Assembly: GCA_038527375.1 (NCBI GenBank)
Contig: JBCBFU010000012.1
Span: 7,174-71,173 of the forward strand
From: Shimia_B sp038527375
Lineage (GTDB): Bacteria > Pseudomonadota > Alphaproteobacteria > Rhodobacterales > Rhodobacteraceae
DNA: 64,000 nt
Direction: 5' to 3'
Shown: positions 52,144-60,027 of the stretch, piece after piece
How the letters are laid out: each line of letters starts with the position of its first letter
Position numbering within the stretch: position 1 is the stretch's first letter
Position numbers and translations under genes: made by a program
The notes under the pieces: model-generated
What the model saw: only the letters and a program-made list of their open reading frames with translations
What the model was told of the DNA's origin: nothing
Database searches by the model: none

Positions 52144-54230
52144 GCGGACGTCCCGAAATCCTGTTTCCGCTCTTTGCCGAGTTGGAAACGCTGCCGGGAG
52201 TGGGCCCCAAGACCGCGCCGCTGTTCTCGGGTCTCCACGTCGCGCGGCCCCGCGATTTGCTGTTTCTCTTGCCCCACAACGTGATCGACCGCCGCCCGGT
52301 AGCGACGCTGCTGGGGCAGCCGACACCGGCGACCATGACGGTCGAGGTCACGGTGGGGGCGCACCGCCCGCCGCGCCGCCCCGGGGGGCCGTATCGCATT
52401 CTGGTCGAAGATGCTGAAACCGCGTTCCAACTCGTGTTCTTCCGCGCACGTCAGCAATGGCTGGACAAGCTTTTGCCCCAAGGCTCCCGCCGGATCGTGT
52501 CCGGCAAGGTGGAGCTGTTTGATGGTGAGGCGCAGATGGTCCACCCCGACCATGTCGTGGCCCCAGAAGAAGCGGGAGAGATGCCCCGGTTCGAAGCCGT
52601 CTATCCCATGGTCGCGGGCCTGTCGCAGAAGGTCGTGACCAAGGCCGCAGAGGCCGCGCTAACGCGGTTGCCGGACCTGCAGGAATGGGCCGACCCCGAG
52701 TTGATCGCGCGGGAAGGCTGGCCCGATTTCACGACGGCGGTCCGCGGTGCCCATGACCCGCGCGCGCCAGACGATCTGGCCATCACCCACCCCAACCGCC
52801 AGCGGCTAGCCTATGACGAGGTCTTTGCCCACCAACTAACCCTCGCGCTGGCCCGCGCGGCCAAACGCGCGACGCCCGGGCGCCCGACGCAGGGCGACGG
52901 GACGCTGCGGGACCGGGTGCTGAAAGCCCTGCCATATGCCCCCACGGGCGCGCAAAGCCGCGCGGTGGCCGAGATCACCGAGGATATGGCCAGCGCGCGG
53001 CGCATGAACCGCCTGCTGCAAGGGGATGTGGGCGCAGGCAAGACGCTCGTTGCGTTTCTGGCGCTGCTCGCGGCGGTGGAGGCCGGAGGGCAGGGCGTGA
53101 TGATGGCGCCCACGGAAATCCTCGCACGCCAACACCTCGAGGGCCTCGGGCCGCTCGCGGCCGATGCGGGCGTGCGGCTGGACTTGCTGACGGGCCGCGA
53201 CACCGGGGCGGCCCGTGCGGCCAAGCTTGCGGCGCTGGAAGGGGGGGAGATCGACATTCTTGTCGGCACCCACGCGGTGTTCCAGAAGGGCGTGGAATTC
53301 CACGACCTGCGCCTCGCGATCATCGACGAACAGCACCGATTTGGCGTCAACCAGCGGCTGGAGCTGGGGGCCAAGGGTGATGCGGTCGATGTGCTGGTGA
53401 TGACCGCCACGCCCATCCCGCGATCCCTGTCGCTGGCGCAATATGGCGAAATGGACGTGTCGGTTCTGGATGAAAAGCCGCCCGGACGCTCCCCGATTGC
53501 GACGGCGGCGGTGCCCATGTCGCGGCTCGATCAGGTGGTCGACAAACTCCGCGCTGCGGTGGCCGAGGGCAAGCAGTGCTACTGGGTCTGCCCGCTGGTG
53601 GAAGAGAGCGAGACGCTCGACATGACCGCCGCCGAAGAGAGGTTCAAACGCCTGCGCGCGGTGTTGGGCGAAGGTGTCGTCGGCCTCGTCCACGGTCAAA
53701 TGCCGCCTGCGGAGAAGGACGCGGCGATGGCGCGGTTCGTGGCGGGCGAAACCTCGGTCCTTGTGGCGACGACGGTGATCGAGGTCGGCGTAAACGTTCC
53801 CAATGCGACGATCATGGTGATCGAACGGGCCGAAAGCTTTGGCCTTGCCCAATTGCACCAGCTGCGCGGCCGCGTGGGGCGGGGCAGCGCGGCCTCCACC
53901 TGCCTTTTGGTCTATCAACCGCCCCTGACCGAGGGCGGTGAGAGGCGGCTTAGGATCATGCGCGAAACCGAGGACGGGTTTCGCATCGCGGAGGAGGATC
54001 TGGCGATCCGGGGTGCGGGCGACATGATCGGCACCGCGCAATCGGGCCTGCCGCGCTTTATGGTGGCCGATCTGGAACGACAGGCGGGGCTGATGGCGCT
54101 GGCCCAGCAGGATGCGCGTGCGCTCCTGACCCGGGACCCGGACCTCAGCAGCCCGCGGGGGCAGGCGGCGCGTGTTCTCCTGTGGCTGATGGAACAGGAC
54201 AAAGCGATCCGTTTGATTTCAGTGGGTTAA
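52140..54230 (+). CDS. recG: RecG, ATP-dependent DNA helicase
   Basis: 696-residue helicase that reverses stalled forks and processes branched DNA. The N-terminal wedge/OB domain (about 1-230) is followed by helicase domain 1 with Walker A GDVGAGKT (near 300), DExH-box IIDEQHRFG and TATPIPRSL. Helicase domain 2 has TTVIEVGVNVPNAT and QLRGRVGRG. It overlaps ligA by 4 bases. SSB, a known RecG partner, is encoded elsewhere in the window. Confidence 0.96.
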   Translation: MSGRPEILFPLFAELETLPGVGPKTAPLFSGLHVARPRDLLFLLPHNVIDRRPVATLLGQPTPATMTVEVTVGAHRPPRRPGGPYRILVEDAETAFQLVFFRARQQWLDKLLPQGSRRIVSGKVELFDGEAQMVHPDHVVAPEEAGEMPRFEAVYPMVAGLSQKVVTKAAEAALTRLPDLQEWADPELIAREGWPDFTTAVRGAHDPRAPDDLAITHPNRQRLAYDEVFAHQLTLALARAAKRATPGRPTQGDGTLRDRVLKALPYAPTGAQSRAVAEITEDMASARRMNRLLQGDVGAGKTLVAFLALLAAVEAGGQGVMMAPTEILARQHLEGLGPLAADAGVRLDLLTGRDTGAARAAKLAALEGGEIDILVGTHAVFQKGVEFHDLRLAIIDEQHRFGVNQRLELGAKGDAVDVLVMTATPIPRSLSLAQYGEMDVSVLDEKPPGRSPIATAAVPMSRLDQVVDKLRAAVAEGKQCYWVCPLVEESETLDMTAAEERFKRLRAVLGEGVVGLVHGQMPPAEKDAAMARFVAGETSVLVATTVIEVGVNVPNATIMVIERAESFGLAQLHQLRGRVGRGSAASTCLLVYQPPLTEGGERRLRIMRETEDGFRIAEEDLAIRGAGDMIGTAQSGLPRFMVADLERQAGLMALAQQDARALLTRDPDLSSPRGQAARVLLWLMEQDKAIRLISVG

Positions 54231-54246
54231 CAGAAAGTTCACAAAT

Positions 54247-54261
54247 GTTCTCAAAAAGTTC
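54247..54261 (+). promoter_or_regulatory. LexA (SOS) box GTTC-N7-GTTC
   Basis: GTTCTCAAAAAGTTC matches the Rhodobacterales LexA direct-repeat operator exactly. Another GTTC lies 6 bases to the left (54237-54240). A TTGATC hexamer at 54262-54267 directly abuts the box and could be a -35 element blocked by LexA. The -10 is not clear. The only gene it can drive is the 36-residue peptide at 54325. Confidence 0.7.
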
Positions 54262-54324
54262 TTGATCGGCGCGTCTGAAAATGAGAACAAAAGGACAACA
54301 AAGTTAACCACAACCGAGCAGCCC

Positions 54325-54435
54325 ATGACACAGCAAATCAAAACCCGCCCCATCGGTTTCTTGCAAGATCTCGTCGGTGCCTCGGCCCTTGTGGCGATGC
54401 TTTATGTCGGCCTTCTCATCCCCGGAATGGTGTAA
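54325..54435 (+). CDS. 36-aa single-pass membrane peptide, predicted SOS-induced
   Basis: ATG 54325 to TAA 54435. A basic, polar N-terminus (TQQIKTRPIG) leads into one membrane helix (about 13-34, LVGASALVAMLYVGLLIPG). It lies 63 bases after a consensus LexA box and is followed by a strong terminator at 54583, forming a one-gene transcript. Size, topology and control are like SidA, the 29-residue SOS division inhibitor of Caulobacter, but I see no clear sequence similarity. The Shine-Dalgarno is weak (CCGAGCAG), which lowers confidence. Confidence 0.55.
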   Translation: MTQQIKTRPIGFLQDLVGASALVAMLYVGLLIPGMV

Positions 54436-54582
54436 GACCCGACGCCCCACAGTTTCTGCCTGCGGTCCAATCCGAACGCTTTCCCGTCGCTTCTGTCCCC
54501 TCGTACGCGACGAATTCAGCTCCCAAGACCTGCCTCTCTTGGATGAGCCTTGCGCCTCGGTGTCCCTTGGATACGCATTAAC

Positions 54583-54620
54583 TCGCCGCCATCCCTGCCA
54601 GGATGTGCGGCGATTTTTTT
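54583..54620 (+). terminator. Strong Rho-independent terminator of the SOS unit
   Basis: TCGCCGC-CATCC pairs with GGATG-(T)-GCGGCGA, a 12-bp stem with one bulge and a 6-base loop, followed by TTTTTTT. It faces the plus strand and lies 147 bases past the stop of the 36-residue peptide. It may also help end the opposing NifU-like gene. Confidence 0.88.
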
Positions 54621-54648
54621 GGTGTTTGGAAAGGGGTTAAGGGCAGAG

Positions 54649-55095
54649 TTAAGCGCAATCGCGCTGTTCAGCCTCGGCCATGGCCTGCGCGGTGGCATCC
54701 AGCGTCAGCATGATCGAGGCATGGCGATTGCGGTAATCCGCCGCCGGGCGCAGCACTTCTAACCCGTCAAAAGGGGCCTGCGGCACGGGACCACCGGACA
54801 ACATGGCCTTCAATTCGTCGCGCGCCGTTTCAACCTCGGCCCGGGTGCGACCGACGATCTGGGCGCCAACCACGGACGCGGCCGCCTGACCCAACGCGCA
54901 GGCCTTTACATCCTGGCCGAAGCCGCTGATGCGCCCGTCGGTGATGTCCACATCCACGGTGACCGTCGATCCGCAGAGCGGCGAGCGTTTCTTGACCGTG
55001 GCCATGGGTGCGGGCAGACGGTCCAGATGCGGGATATCGGCGGCAAGCGCCAGAATGCGGCCGGAATAGAGCTTGATCAGATCGGTATCGCTCAT
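54649..55095 (-). CDS. NifU/IscU-like Fe-S scaffold protein
   Basis: 148 residues of the NifU N-terminal (IscU/SufU-like) fold. Conserved positions include LCGSTVTVDV (first Cys), VKACALGQAAASVVG (second Cys) and the C-terminal RNRHASIMLTLDATAQAM. A third Cys is only at the extreme C-terminus (RDCA), so the classical three-Cys set is not clearly intact. Start chosen at ATG 55095. It stands alone, far from the suf operon, and diverges from hisI. Confidence 0.8.
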   Translation of the reverse strand: MSDTDLIKLYSGRILALAADIPHLDRLPAPMATVKKRSPLCGSTVTVDVDITDGRISGFGQDVKACALGQAAASVVGAQIVGRTRAEVETARDELKAMLSGGPVPQAPFDGLEVLRPAADYRNRHASIMLTLDATAQAMAEAEQRDCA

Positions 55096-55169
55096 CTCGT
55101 CCTCCCGGGTTGCGGCGTCCCTGTCAGTTCTAGATAAGACTGCCATCTCATCAAGCAAAGAGAAATCCG

Positions 55170-55532
55170 ATGGCCGCGACTTTCGACCCCGCCACGCTGA
55201 AATACGACGCCAACGGCCTGATCCCCGCGATCGCGCAGGATGAGACGGGGGATGTGCTGATGATGGCGTGGATGAATGCCGAAGCTGTGGAAAAAACGTT
55301 GGCCACAGGACGCGTCACCTATTGGTCGCGCTCACGTCAGGCCTTCTGGATCAAGGGCGAGACCTCGGGGCATACGCAAGAGCTCATCGAGTTTCGGATC
55401 GACTGCGACCGCGACACGATCCTGATGGTCGTGCGCCAAGAGGGGGCCGCCTGCCACACTATGCGGCGCAATTGCTTTTTCACGGCGATCCGCGACGGTG
55501 AAGAGGTCGTGATCGCGGACCCCATCGTCTAA
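55170..55532 (+). CDS. hisI: Phosphoribosyl-AMP cyclohydrolase
   Basis: 120-residue zinc enzyme opening the purine ring of PR-AMP in histidine synthesis. Metal-site sequence is DCDRDTILMVVRQEGAACHT near residue 75-95, followed by CFF. YWSRSRQAFWIKGETSGHTQ (in two parts) is the usual substrate region. It is the single-domain HisI form, not fused to HisE. Its stop overlaps the convergent gluQ by 4 bases. Confidence 0.96.
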   Translation: MAATFDPATLKYDANGLIPAIAQDETGDVLMMAWMNAEAVEKTLATGRVTYWSRSRQAFWIKGETSGHTQELIEFRIDCDRDTILMVVRQEGAACHTMRRNCFFTAIRDGEEVVIADPIV

Positions 55533-56353
55533 AGCCCCACCATTGCCCGGATATCGGCGGGCGTGCGCCCTTCGTCGCGATAGGTCTGGATCGACCGCGC
55601 ATCGTCGCGTTTGGCCAATCGTTTGCCTGCGTCGTCTCGGATCAGCCGGTGGTGATGATAGCGCGGTGCCGCGTGGCCCAAAGCGGCAAGGATCAGCACC
55701 TGAACGGGCGTGAAATCAAACAGGTCCTCGCCCCGGATCACATCCGTGATCCCTTCGCGCACGTCATCGAGCGCGGAGGCGAGGAAATAGGCCACCGCAC
55801 CGTCCCGGCGGGCGATCACCACGTCGCCGCTGACCTGTGCCAAATGATCGGGATTGATTGTGTGGGTGCCCTGATGCGCAGGCCCGGTCTCGTCAAACGT
55901 TACCGGTCCTGTCGCGGCGAGCGCCTTGCCCAGATCGAGCCTGAGCGCATCGCCGGCTTGGCGATCCGTCATGGCGCGCCCCCGGCAGGTGCCGGGATAG
56001 GGGCCGGGCAGGGCGCCCTCTTGCGGGGCGGACAGGGCCGCGCGGATGTCGGAGCGGCTGCACGAGCAGGGATAAAGCAGGCCCATCGCCGCGAGCGCGT
56101 CCACAGCGGACGTGTAATCCTTCAGGTGCCGCGATTGTCGGCGCGCGGGTTCCGGCCAGGAGAGCCCCAACCAGCGCAAATCGTCTTCGACCTGCTCGAC
56201 CCAGTGATCCTTGGACCGTTCCAGATCGGTGTCTTCGTGCCTGAGCAGAAAGACCCCGCCCGCCGCCATCGCCATGTCATGGGCCAGCATTGCGGAATAG
56301 GCGTGGCCAAGGTGGAGCGGCCCCGTGGGTGACGGCGCAAAGCGCGTGATCAT
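55529..56353 (-). CDS. gluQ: Glutamyl-Q tRNA(Asp) synthetase
   Basis: 274-residue truncated relative of GluRS that attaches glutamate to queuosine 34 of tRNA-Asp. FAPSPTGPLHLGHAYSA carries the HIGH motif (HLGH) and GKRLAKRDDARSI the KMSKS counterpart. A zinc-site cysteine pattern is visible (YPCSCSRSDI and GTCRG). It lacks the anticodon-binding domain, so it is not a normal GluRS. The methyltransferase gene lies 4 bases upstream. Confidence 0.93.
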   Translation of the reverse strand: MITRFAPSPTGPLHLGHAYSAMLAHDMAMAAGGVFLLRHEDTDLERSKDHWVEQVEDDLRWLGLSWPEPARRQSRHLKDYTSAVDALAAMGLLYPCSCSRSDIRAALSAPQEGALPGPYPGTCRGRAMTDRQAGDALRLDLGKALAATGPVTFDETGPAHQGTHTINPDHLAQVSGDVVIARRDGAVAYFLASALDDVREGITDVIRGEDLFDFTPVQVLILAALGHAAPRYHHHRLIRDDAGKRLAKRDDARSIQTYRDEGRTPADIRAMVGL

Positions 56354-56357
56354 GGGG

Positions 56358-56972
56358 TCAGAGCTTTCTGAGCACGATCACGTCCGACCCGGTCACCTTG
56401 TCGTTCAGGTGCGGCCCGTGTTCGCGGAACTCCAGCGCCGCGCGGCCGCCTGCGATCAGGGCATCCAGAACGCGGATATATTGGGCATCGGCAAGGGTGG
56501 GGTCGTTGTAGCTGAACGCCAACAACCCGCCCGCCTCCAGCAGGTCCAGCAGCACGCCCAGCATCTCGGGCGGGGCCGCGCCAAGCGACACGACACCGGT
56601 CGCGACGATGATCGCATAGGTCCCCGGCGCCACGTCCACGCTGTCCGAGGTGCCCAGCCAGATCTTGCGGTAAATCCCCTTGGCTTCGGCATGGGCCAGC
56701 ATCTCGGGCGAGATATCGGTGCCGTCGACCTCCGCAAACCCCGCTTCGATCAGCGCCTGTCCGGACAGGCCTGTCCCGCATCCGAAATCGAGCACGACCG
56801 TGCCGGTGTCTGCGCCGACCGTGCGCAAGGCTGCCGCGACGCGCGAAGGGGTTGCATAGGCCATGCCGGTGACATCGGCCTCGTAGGTGTCGGCCCAGTC
56901 GGCATAGATCGCCTTGGTGTCCTCCACGCTGCGCGGGGTCCACAGGTCATCGGATTTGGTTTGATCGGCCAT
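56358..56972 (-). CDS. Class I SAM-dependent methyltransferase
   Basis: 204 residues with a Rossmann-like methyltransferase fold. Motif I is VVLDFGCGTGLSGQAL near residue 65, the acidic post-I residue lies in VDGTDISPEML, and motif IV-like APGTYAIIVATGVVSLG follows. The substrate is unknown. It is probably co-transcribed with gluQ (5-base gap) and lies 23 bases after trmFO, all leftward. Confidence 0.88.
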   Translation of the reverse strand: MADQTKSDDLWTPRSVEDTKAIYADWADTYEADVTGMAYATPSRVAAALRTVGADTGTVVLDFGCGTGLSGQALIEAGFAEVDGTDISPEMLAHAEAKGIYRKIWLGTSDSVDVAPGTYAIIVATGVVSLGAAPPEMLGVLLDLLEAGGLLAFSYNDPTLADAQYIRVLDALIAGGRAALEFREHGPHLNDKVTGSDVIVLRKL

Positions 56973-56995
56973 GGCCCGAAGGCTAGCCCGGTCGC

Positions 56996-58348
56996 TCAGG
57001 CCGCGTCTAGGGCCTGCTGTGACAGCCAGCCGGTGAAATCGGCCTTGGCGCGATCTGTGTAGGCCTTGTAGCGGGCCGGACGGTTCTTGCGCCCGCCCTT
57101 CACGTCGATGGGCGGGAAGAGGCCGAAATTCACGTTCATCGGTTGGAAGGTCTTGGCATCTGCGCCGCCCGTGATGTGGGTAATGAGCGCGCCCATGGCG
57201 GTCGTGGCGGGCGGTGCGCCGACGCCTTGTCCCAACATCTCTGCCGCGGCCATGCGGCCGGCGACACAGCCCATAGCGGCACTTTCCACGTATCCCTCGA
57301 CACCCGTGATCTGGCCTGCGAACCGGATGTGGGGCTGCGAGCGCAGGCGCATTTCCCCATCCAGAAGCGTGGGCGAGTTCAGGAAGGTGTTGCGGTGAAT
57401 ACCCCCCAACCGGGCGAATTGCGCATCCTCCAGCCCCGGGATCATGCGCAGCACTTCCGTCTGCGCGCCGTATTTCATCTTGGTCTGAAACCCTACGATA
57501 TTATACAGCGTTCCCAGAGCGTTATCCCGACGAAGCTGAACCACTGCATGAGCTTTGACATCAGGCTGATGCGGGTTGGTCAGGCCTACGGGTTTCATGG
57601 GCCCATGGCGCAAGGTTTCGCGCCCGCGTTCGGCCATGACCTCGATCGGCAGGCAGCCGTCGAAATAGCCCGCCGTTTCGCCCGGTTTGAACTCGGTCTT
57701 GTCTGCGGCCAGCAGCGCGTCGATGAAGGCCTCGTACTGATCTTTGTCCATCGGACAGTTCAGGTAGGCCGTGCGCTCTTCCTCGGTCTCGCCCTTGTCA
57801 TAGCGCGACTGCATCCACGCCTTCGACATGTCGATGGAGTCGAAATAGAGGATCGGCGCGATAGCATCAAAGAACGCCAGAGCCTCGGCGCCCGTTTCCT
57901 GTGCAATGGCCTCTGCCAGAGCGCCCGAGGTCAGCGGGCCGGTCGCGATGATCCAGTGCCCCTCGGTCGGGAGGGCCGTTATTTCGTCATAAGAGACTTC
58001 AATGAGCGGATGCGCCTTGAGGCGTTCGGTGACGGAGGCCGCAAAAGGCTCGCGATCCACGGCCAGCGCGCCACCGGCGGGCAGACGGTGTTTGTCGGCC
58101 ATCTCCATAATTATCCCGCCCGCGGCCCGCATTTCCCAATGGAGCAGTCCAACGGCGTTTTGTTCGTCGTCATCCGAGCGGAAGGAGTTCGAGCACACCA
58201 TTTCGGCCAGATGCCCGGTCTGATGGGCAAAGGTTTCAACCTTTGGCCGCATCTCGTGCAGGCGCACGCGCACACCCATTTGCGCGGCTTGCCATGCGGC
58301 CTCGGACCCAGCCATGCCGCCGCCCACGATGTTCAAAATCTCTGCCAT
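56996..58348 (-). CDS. trmFO: TrmFO, folate-dependent tRNA (uracil-54) methyltransferase
   Basis: 450-residue flavoprotein making ribothymidine 54 in tRNA with methylene-THF. N-terminal FAD loop NIVGGGMAGSEAA, then LHEMRPK, MVCSNSFRSDD and IATGPLTSGALA are diagnostic. YFDGCLPIEVMAERG and LRRDNALGTLYNIVGFQTK (split) follow. ATG 58348 is preferred; the longer frame upstream adds unrelated sequence. It starts the leftward group trmFO-methyltransferase-gluQ. Confidence 0.96.
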   Translation of the reverse strand: MAEILNIVGGGMAGSEAAWQAAQMGVRVRLHEMRPKVETFAHQTGHLAEMVCSNSFRSDDDEQNAVGLLHWEMRAAGGIIMEMADKHRLPAGGALAVDREPFAASVTERLKAHPLIEVSYDEITALPTEGHWIIATGPLTSGALAEAIAQETGAEALAFFDAIAPILYFDSIDMSKAWMQSRYDKGETEEERTAYLNCPMDKDQYEAFIDALLAADKTEFKPGETAGYFDGCLPIEVMAERGRETLRHGPMKPVGLTNPHQPDVKAHAVVQLRRDNALGTLYNIVGFQTKMKYGAQTEVLRMIPGLEDAQFARLGGIHRNTFLNSPTLLDGEMRLRSQPHIRFAGQITGVEGYVESAAMGCVAGRMAAAEMLGQGVGAPPATTAMGALITHITGGADAKTFQPMNVNFGLFPPIDVKGGRKNRPARYKAYTDRAKADFTGWLSQQALDAA

Positions 58349-58385
58349 GGGGCGGATGTAAGTCACGGGCGGCTGAAAGGAAAGA

Positions 58386-59174
58386 TCACTCCTGCGACCA
58401 GTCGGGCGGGCGTTTGTCGATAAAGGCCTGCACGCCTTCGCCGGTGTCCTTGTGCGCCATGTTTTCCACCATGACATCGCCGGTATAGGCATAGGCGTCG
58501 GCCAGAGGCATCTCGATCTGTTTGTAGAACGCGGATTTGCCGATCTTCACGGCGCTGCCCAGTTTGCCCGCGACCTGGGTGGCCAGCGCCAGCGTGTTGG
58601 CCTCCAGATCGGCGGCGGGCACCATGCGGTTGATCAGACCCAATTCACGGGCGCGGGTGGCGGGGATGAACTCCCCCGTTGTCAGCATCTCGAACGCCTG
58701 TTTGCGGGCGATGTTGCGGGTCAGCGCCACCATGGGGGTCGAGCAAAACAGACCGATATTGACCCCGTTCACGCCAAAGCGGCAGTCGTCGGTCGCCACC
58801 GCCATGTCGCAGGACGCAACCAGCTGACAGCCTGCAGCGGTGGCCAGCCCGTGGACCTGCGCGATCACCGGCTGTGGTTGGGCGGGGATCATCTGCATGA
58901 AGGTCGCGCAGCGATCAAAAAGGTCCTTCCACGCGGCGCGGCCCCCATCGGCATCGCCACGATGGGCCTGCATCTCCTTGAGGTCATGGCCCGCGCAGAA
59001 CGCCTTGCCCGTGCCGGCAAGGATGATGACGCGACAGGACGGGGTGTCGCGTAGTTCCCCCAACGCCTCCGTCAGGGCCGCCAGCATTGCGTCGGATAAT
59101 GCATTCAGCGACCCCGGCGCGTTCAGCGTCAGGCGCGTGACTGCCCCAAGGTCTTCACGTTCGAGAATTGACAT
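58386..59174 (-). CDS. Enoyl-CoA hydratase/isomerase family protein (ECHDC3-like)
   Basis: 262-residue crotonase. The oxyanion-hole segments are KAFCAGHDLKE and GLATAAGCQLVA. The two catalytic glutamates of true enoyl-CoA hydratases are replaced: GCQL has Gln for the first, and FGVNGVNIGLF has no Glu at the second. FGVNGVNIGLFCSTPMVALTRN and AFIDKRPPDWSQE closely match the ECHDC3 group. The CoA-binding fold is intact but hydratase activity is doubtful. Confidence 0.88.
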   Translation of the reverse strand: MSILEREDLGAVTRLTLNAPGSLNALSDAMLAALTEALGELRDTPSCRVIILAGTGKAFCAGHDLKEMQAHRGDADGGRAAWKDLFDRCATFMQMIPAQPQPVIAQVHGLATAAGCQLVASCDMAVATDDCRFGVNGVNIGLFCSTPMVALTRNIARKQAFEMLTTGEFIPATRARELGLINRMVPAADLEANTLALATQVAGKLGSAVKIGKSAFYKQIEMPLADAYAYTGDVMVENMAHKDTGEGVQAFIDKRPPDWSQE

Positions 59175-59237
59175 CGCGCGCCTCCGTTGCTTTCCAAAGG
59201 CTTAGCACAGCGGCGCAGATCAGGGGAGGGCCGAACC

Positions 59238-59654
59238 ATGCAACCCGTCATGAGCATTTCAGAACTCCACAGCTTTCTTGCCGAAGTGTTTCCGCAGGTC
59301 TGCGACGACTTCAACGTCGAAGAGATCACGGAGGACGGGATCACCATCCGTCTGCGTGTGGGTGAACGGCACCTGCGCCCGGGCGGCACGGTCAGCGGCC
59401 CGTCGATGTTCGGGCTGGCGGATGTGGCGGTCTATCTGGCGGTCTTGTCCCGCATCGGACCCAAGGCGTTGGCCGTGACGACCAATTGTTCGATTGATTT
59501 CATGCGCAAGCCCGCCGCAGGCGTCGACCTGATCGCGGAGTGCAGGCTCTTGAAGCTGGGCAAGGTGCTGGCGGTGGGGGATGCGCTCTTGTTTTCCGAA
59601 GGCATGGATGCGCCTGTCGCGCGTGCGACGCTGACCTATTCGATCCCCAAATGA
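59238..59654 (+). CDS. PaaI-type hot-dog thioesterase
   Basis: 138 residues. The hot-dog domain shows RPGGTVSGPSMFGLADVAVY, with the Asp of the PaaI/4HBT active site, and a C-terminal AECRLLKLGKVLAVGDALLF strand. Substrate probably an acyl- or aryl-CoA. ATG 59238 follows AGGGGAGGG. It is divergent from the crotonase gene, and the two may act on related CoA esters, though this is only a guess. Confidence 0.85.
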   Translation: MQPVMSISELHSFLAEVFPQVCDDFNVEEITEDGITIRLRVGERHLRPGGTVSGPSMFGLADVAVYLAVLSRIGPKALAVTTNCSIDFMRKPAAGVDLIAECRLLKLGKVLAVGDALLFSEGMDAPVARATLTYSIPK

Positions 59655-59697
59655 AAAAGGGCGGGGCTTGCACCCCGCCAGTTCAGGAAGAGGCAGA

Positions 59698-59928
59698 TCA
59701 GATCTGCCAAAATGCCTTGCGGCATTCCGCGTCGGCCTGTTCAGCGGTCAGGCCGATATCCTGCAAAAGATGTGGATCGAGATCCGCGAGTTGGGTGCGC
59801 GTGCGCGCCTGTTTCGACCAGCGTGTGACAACAATTGCGGCCAAGACAAACGCCGATGCGAGTGCGGGTAGGCGGGTGGCGCTTTCCAGTTTGGCGAGCC
59901 GTTGAAGGGTGAGGGTTTGCGTGGTCAT
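59698..59928 (-). CDS. DUF1127 small protein (76 aa)
   Basis: The C-terminal DUF1127 motif is RTQLADLDPHLLQDIGLT followed by AEQADAECRKAFW. It is preceded by a hydrophobic segment at about 22-38. The start at 59928 has AAAGGAGGG upstream. Some DUF1127 proteins bind RNA or affect phosphate and stress responses. It is divergent from the MocR regulator and shares its promoter region. Confidence 0.85.
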   Translation of the reverse strand: MTTQTLTLQRLAKLESATRLPALASAFVLAAIVVTRWSKQARTRTQLADLDPHLLQDIGLTAEQADAECRKAFWQI

Positions 59929-59950
59929 AATGGACCCTCCTTTCGCAAAT

Positions 59951-59992
59951 TGTATTGACACAAACAGTCATTGTCTGATGATGTATTGATAC
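59951..59992. promoter_or_regulatory. Direct repeats in the DUF1127-mocR intergenic region
   Basis: TGTATTGACAC (59951-59961) and TGTATTGATAC (59982-59992) differ at one base and are 31 bp apart, about three helical turns. The first contains a perfect TTGACA, a likely -35 for the regulator gene. Paired direct repeats at helical spacing are typical MocR operators, suggesting autoregulation. Confidence 0.55.
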
Positions 59993-60027
59993 TTTGGGTC
60001 TTTGTGCCAATCAAAAGAAGTATTGTA

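Noticed and set aside
54637..54652. TTAA-N8-TTAA as a CtrA site
   Set aside because: The spacer is 8 rather than 7 bases, and one half overlaps the stop codon of the NifU-like gene.
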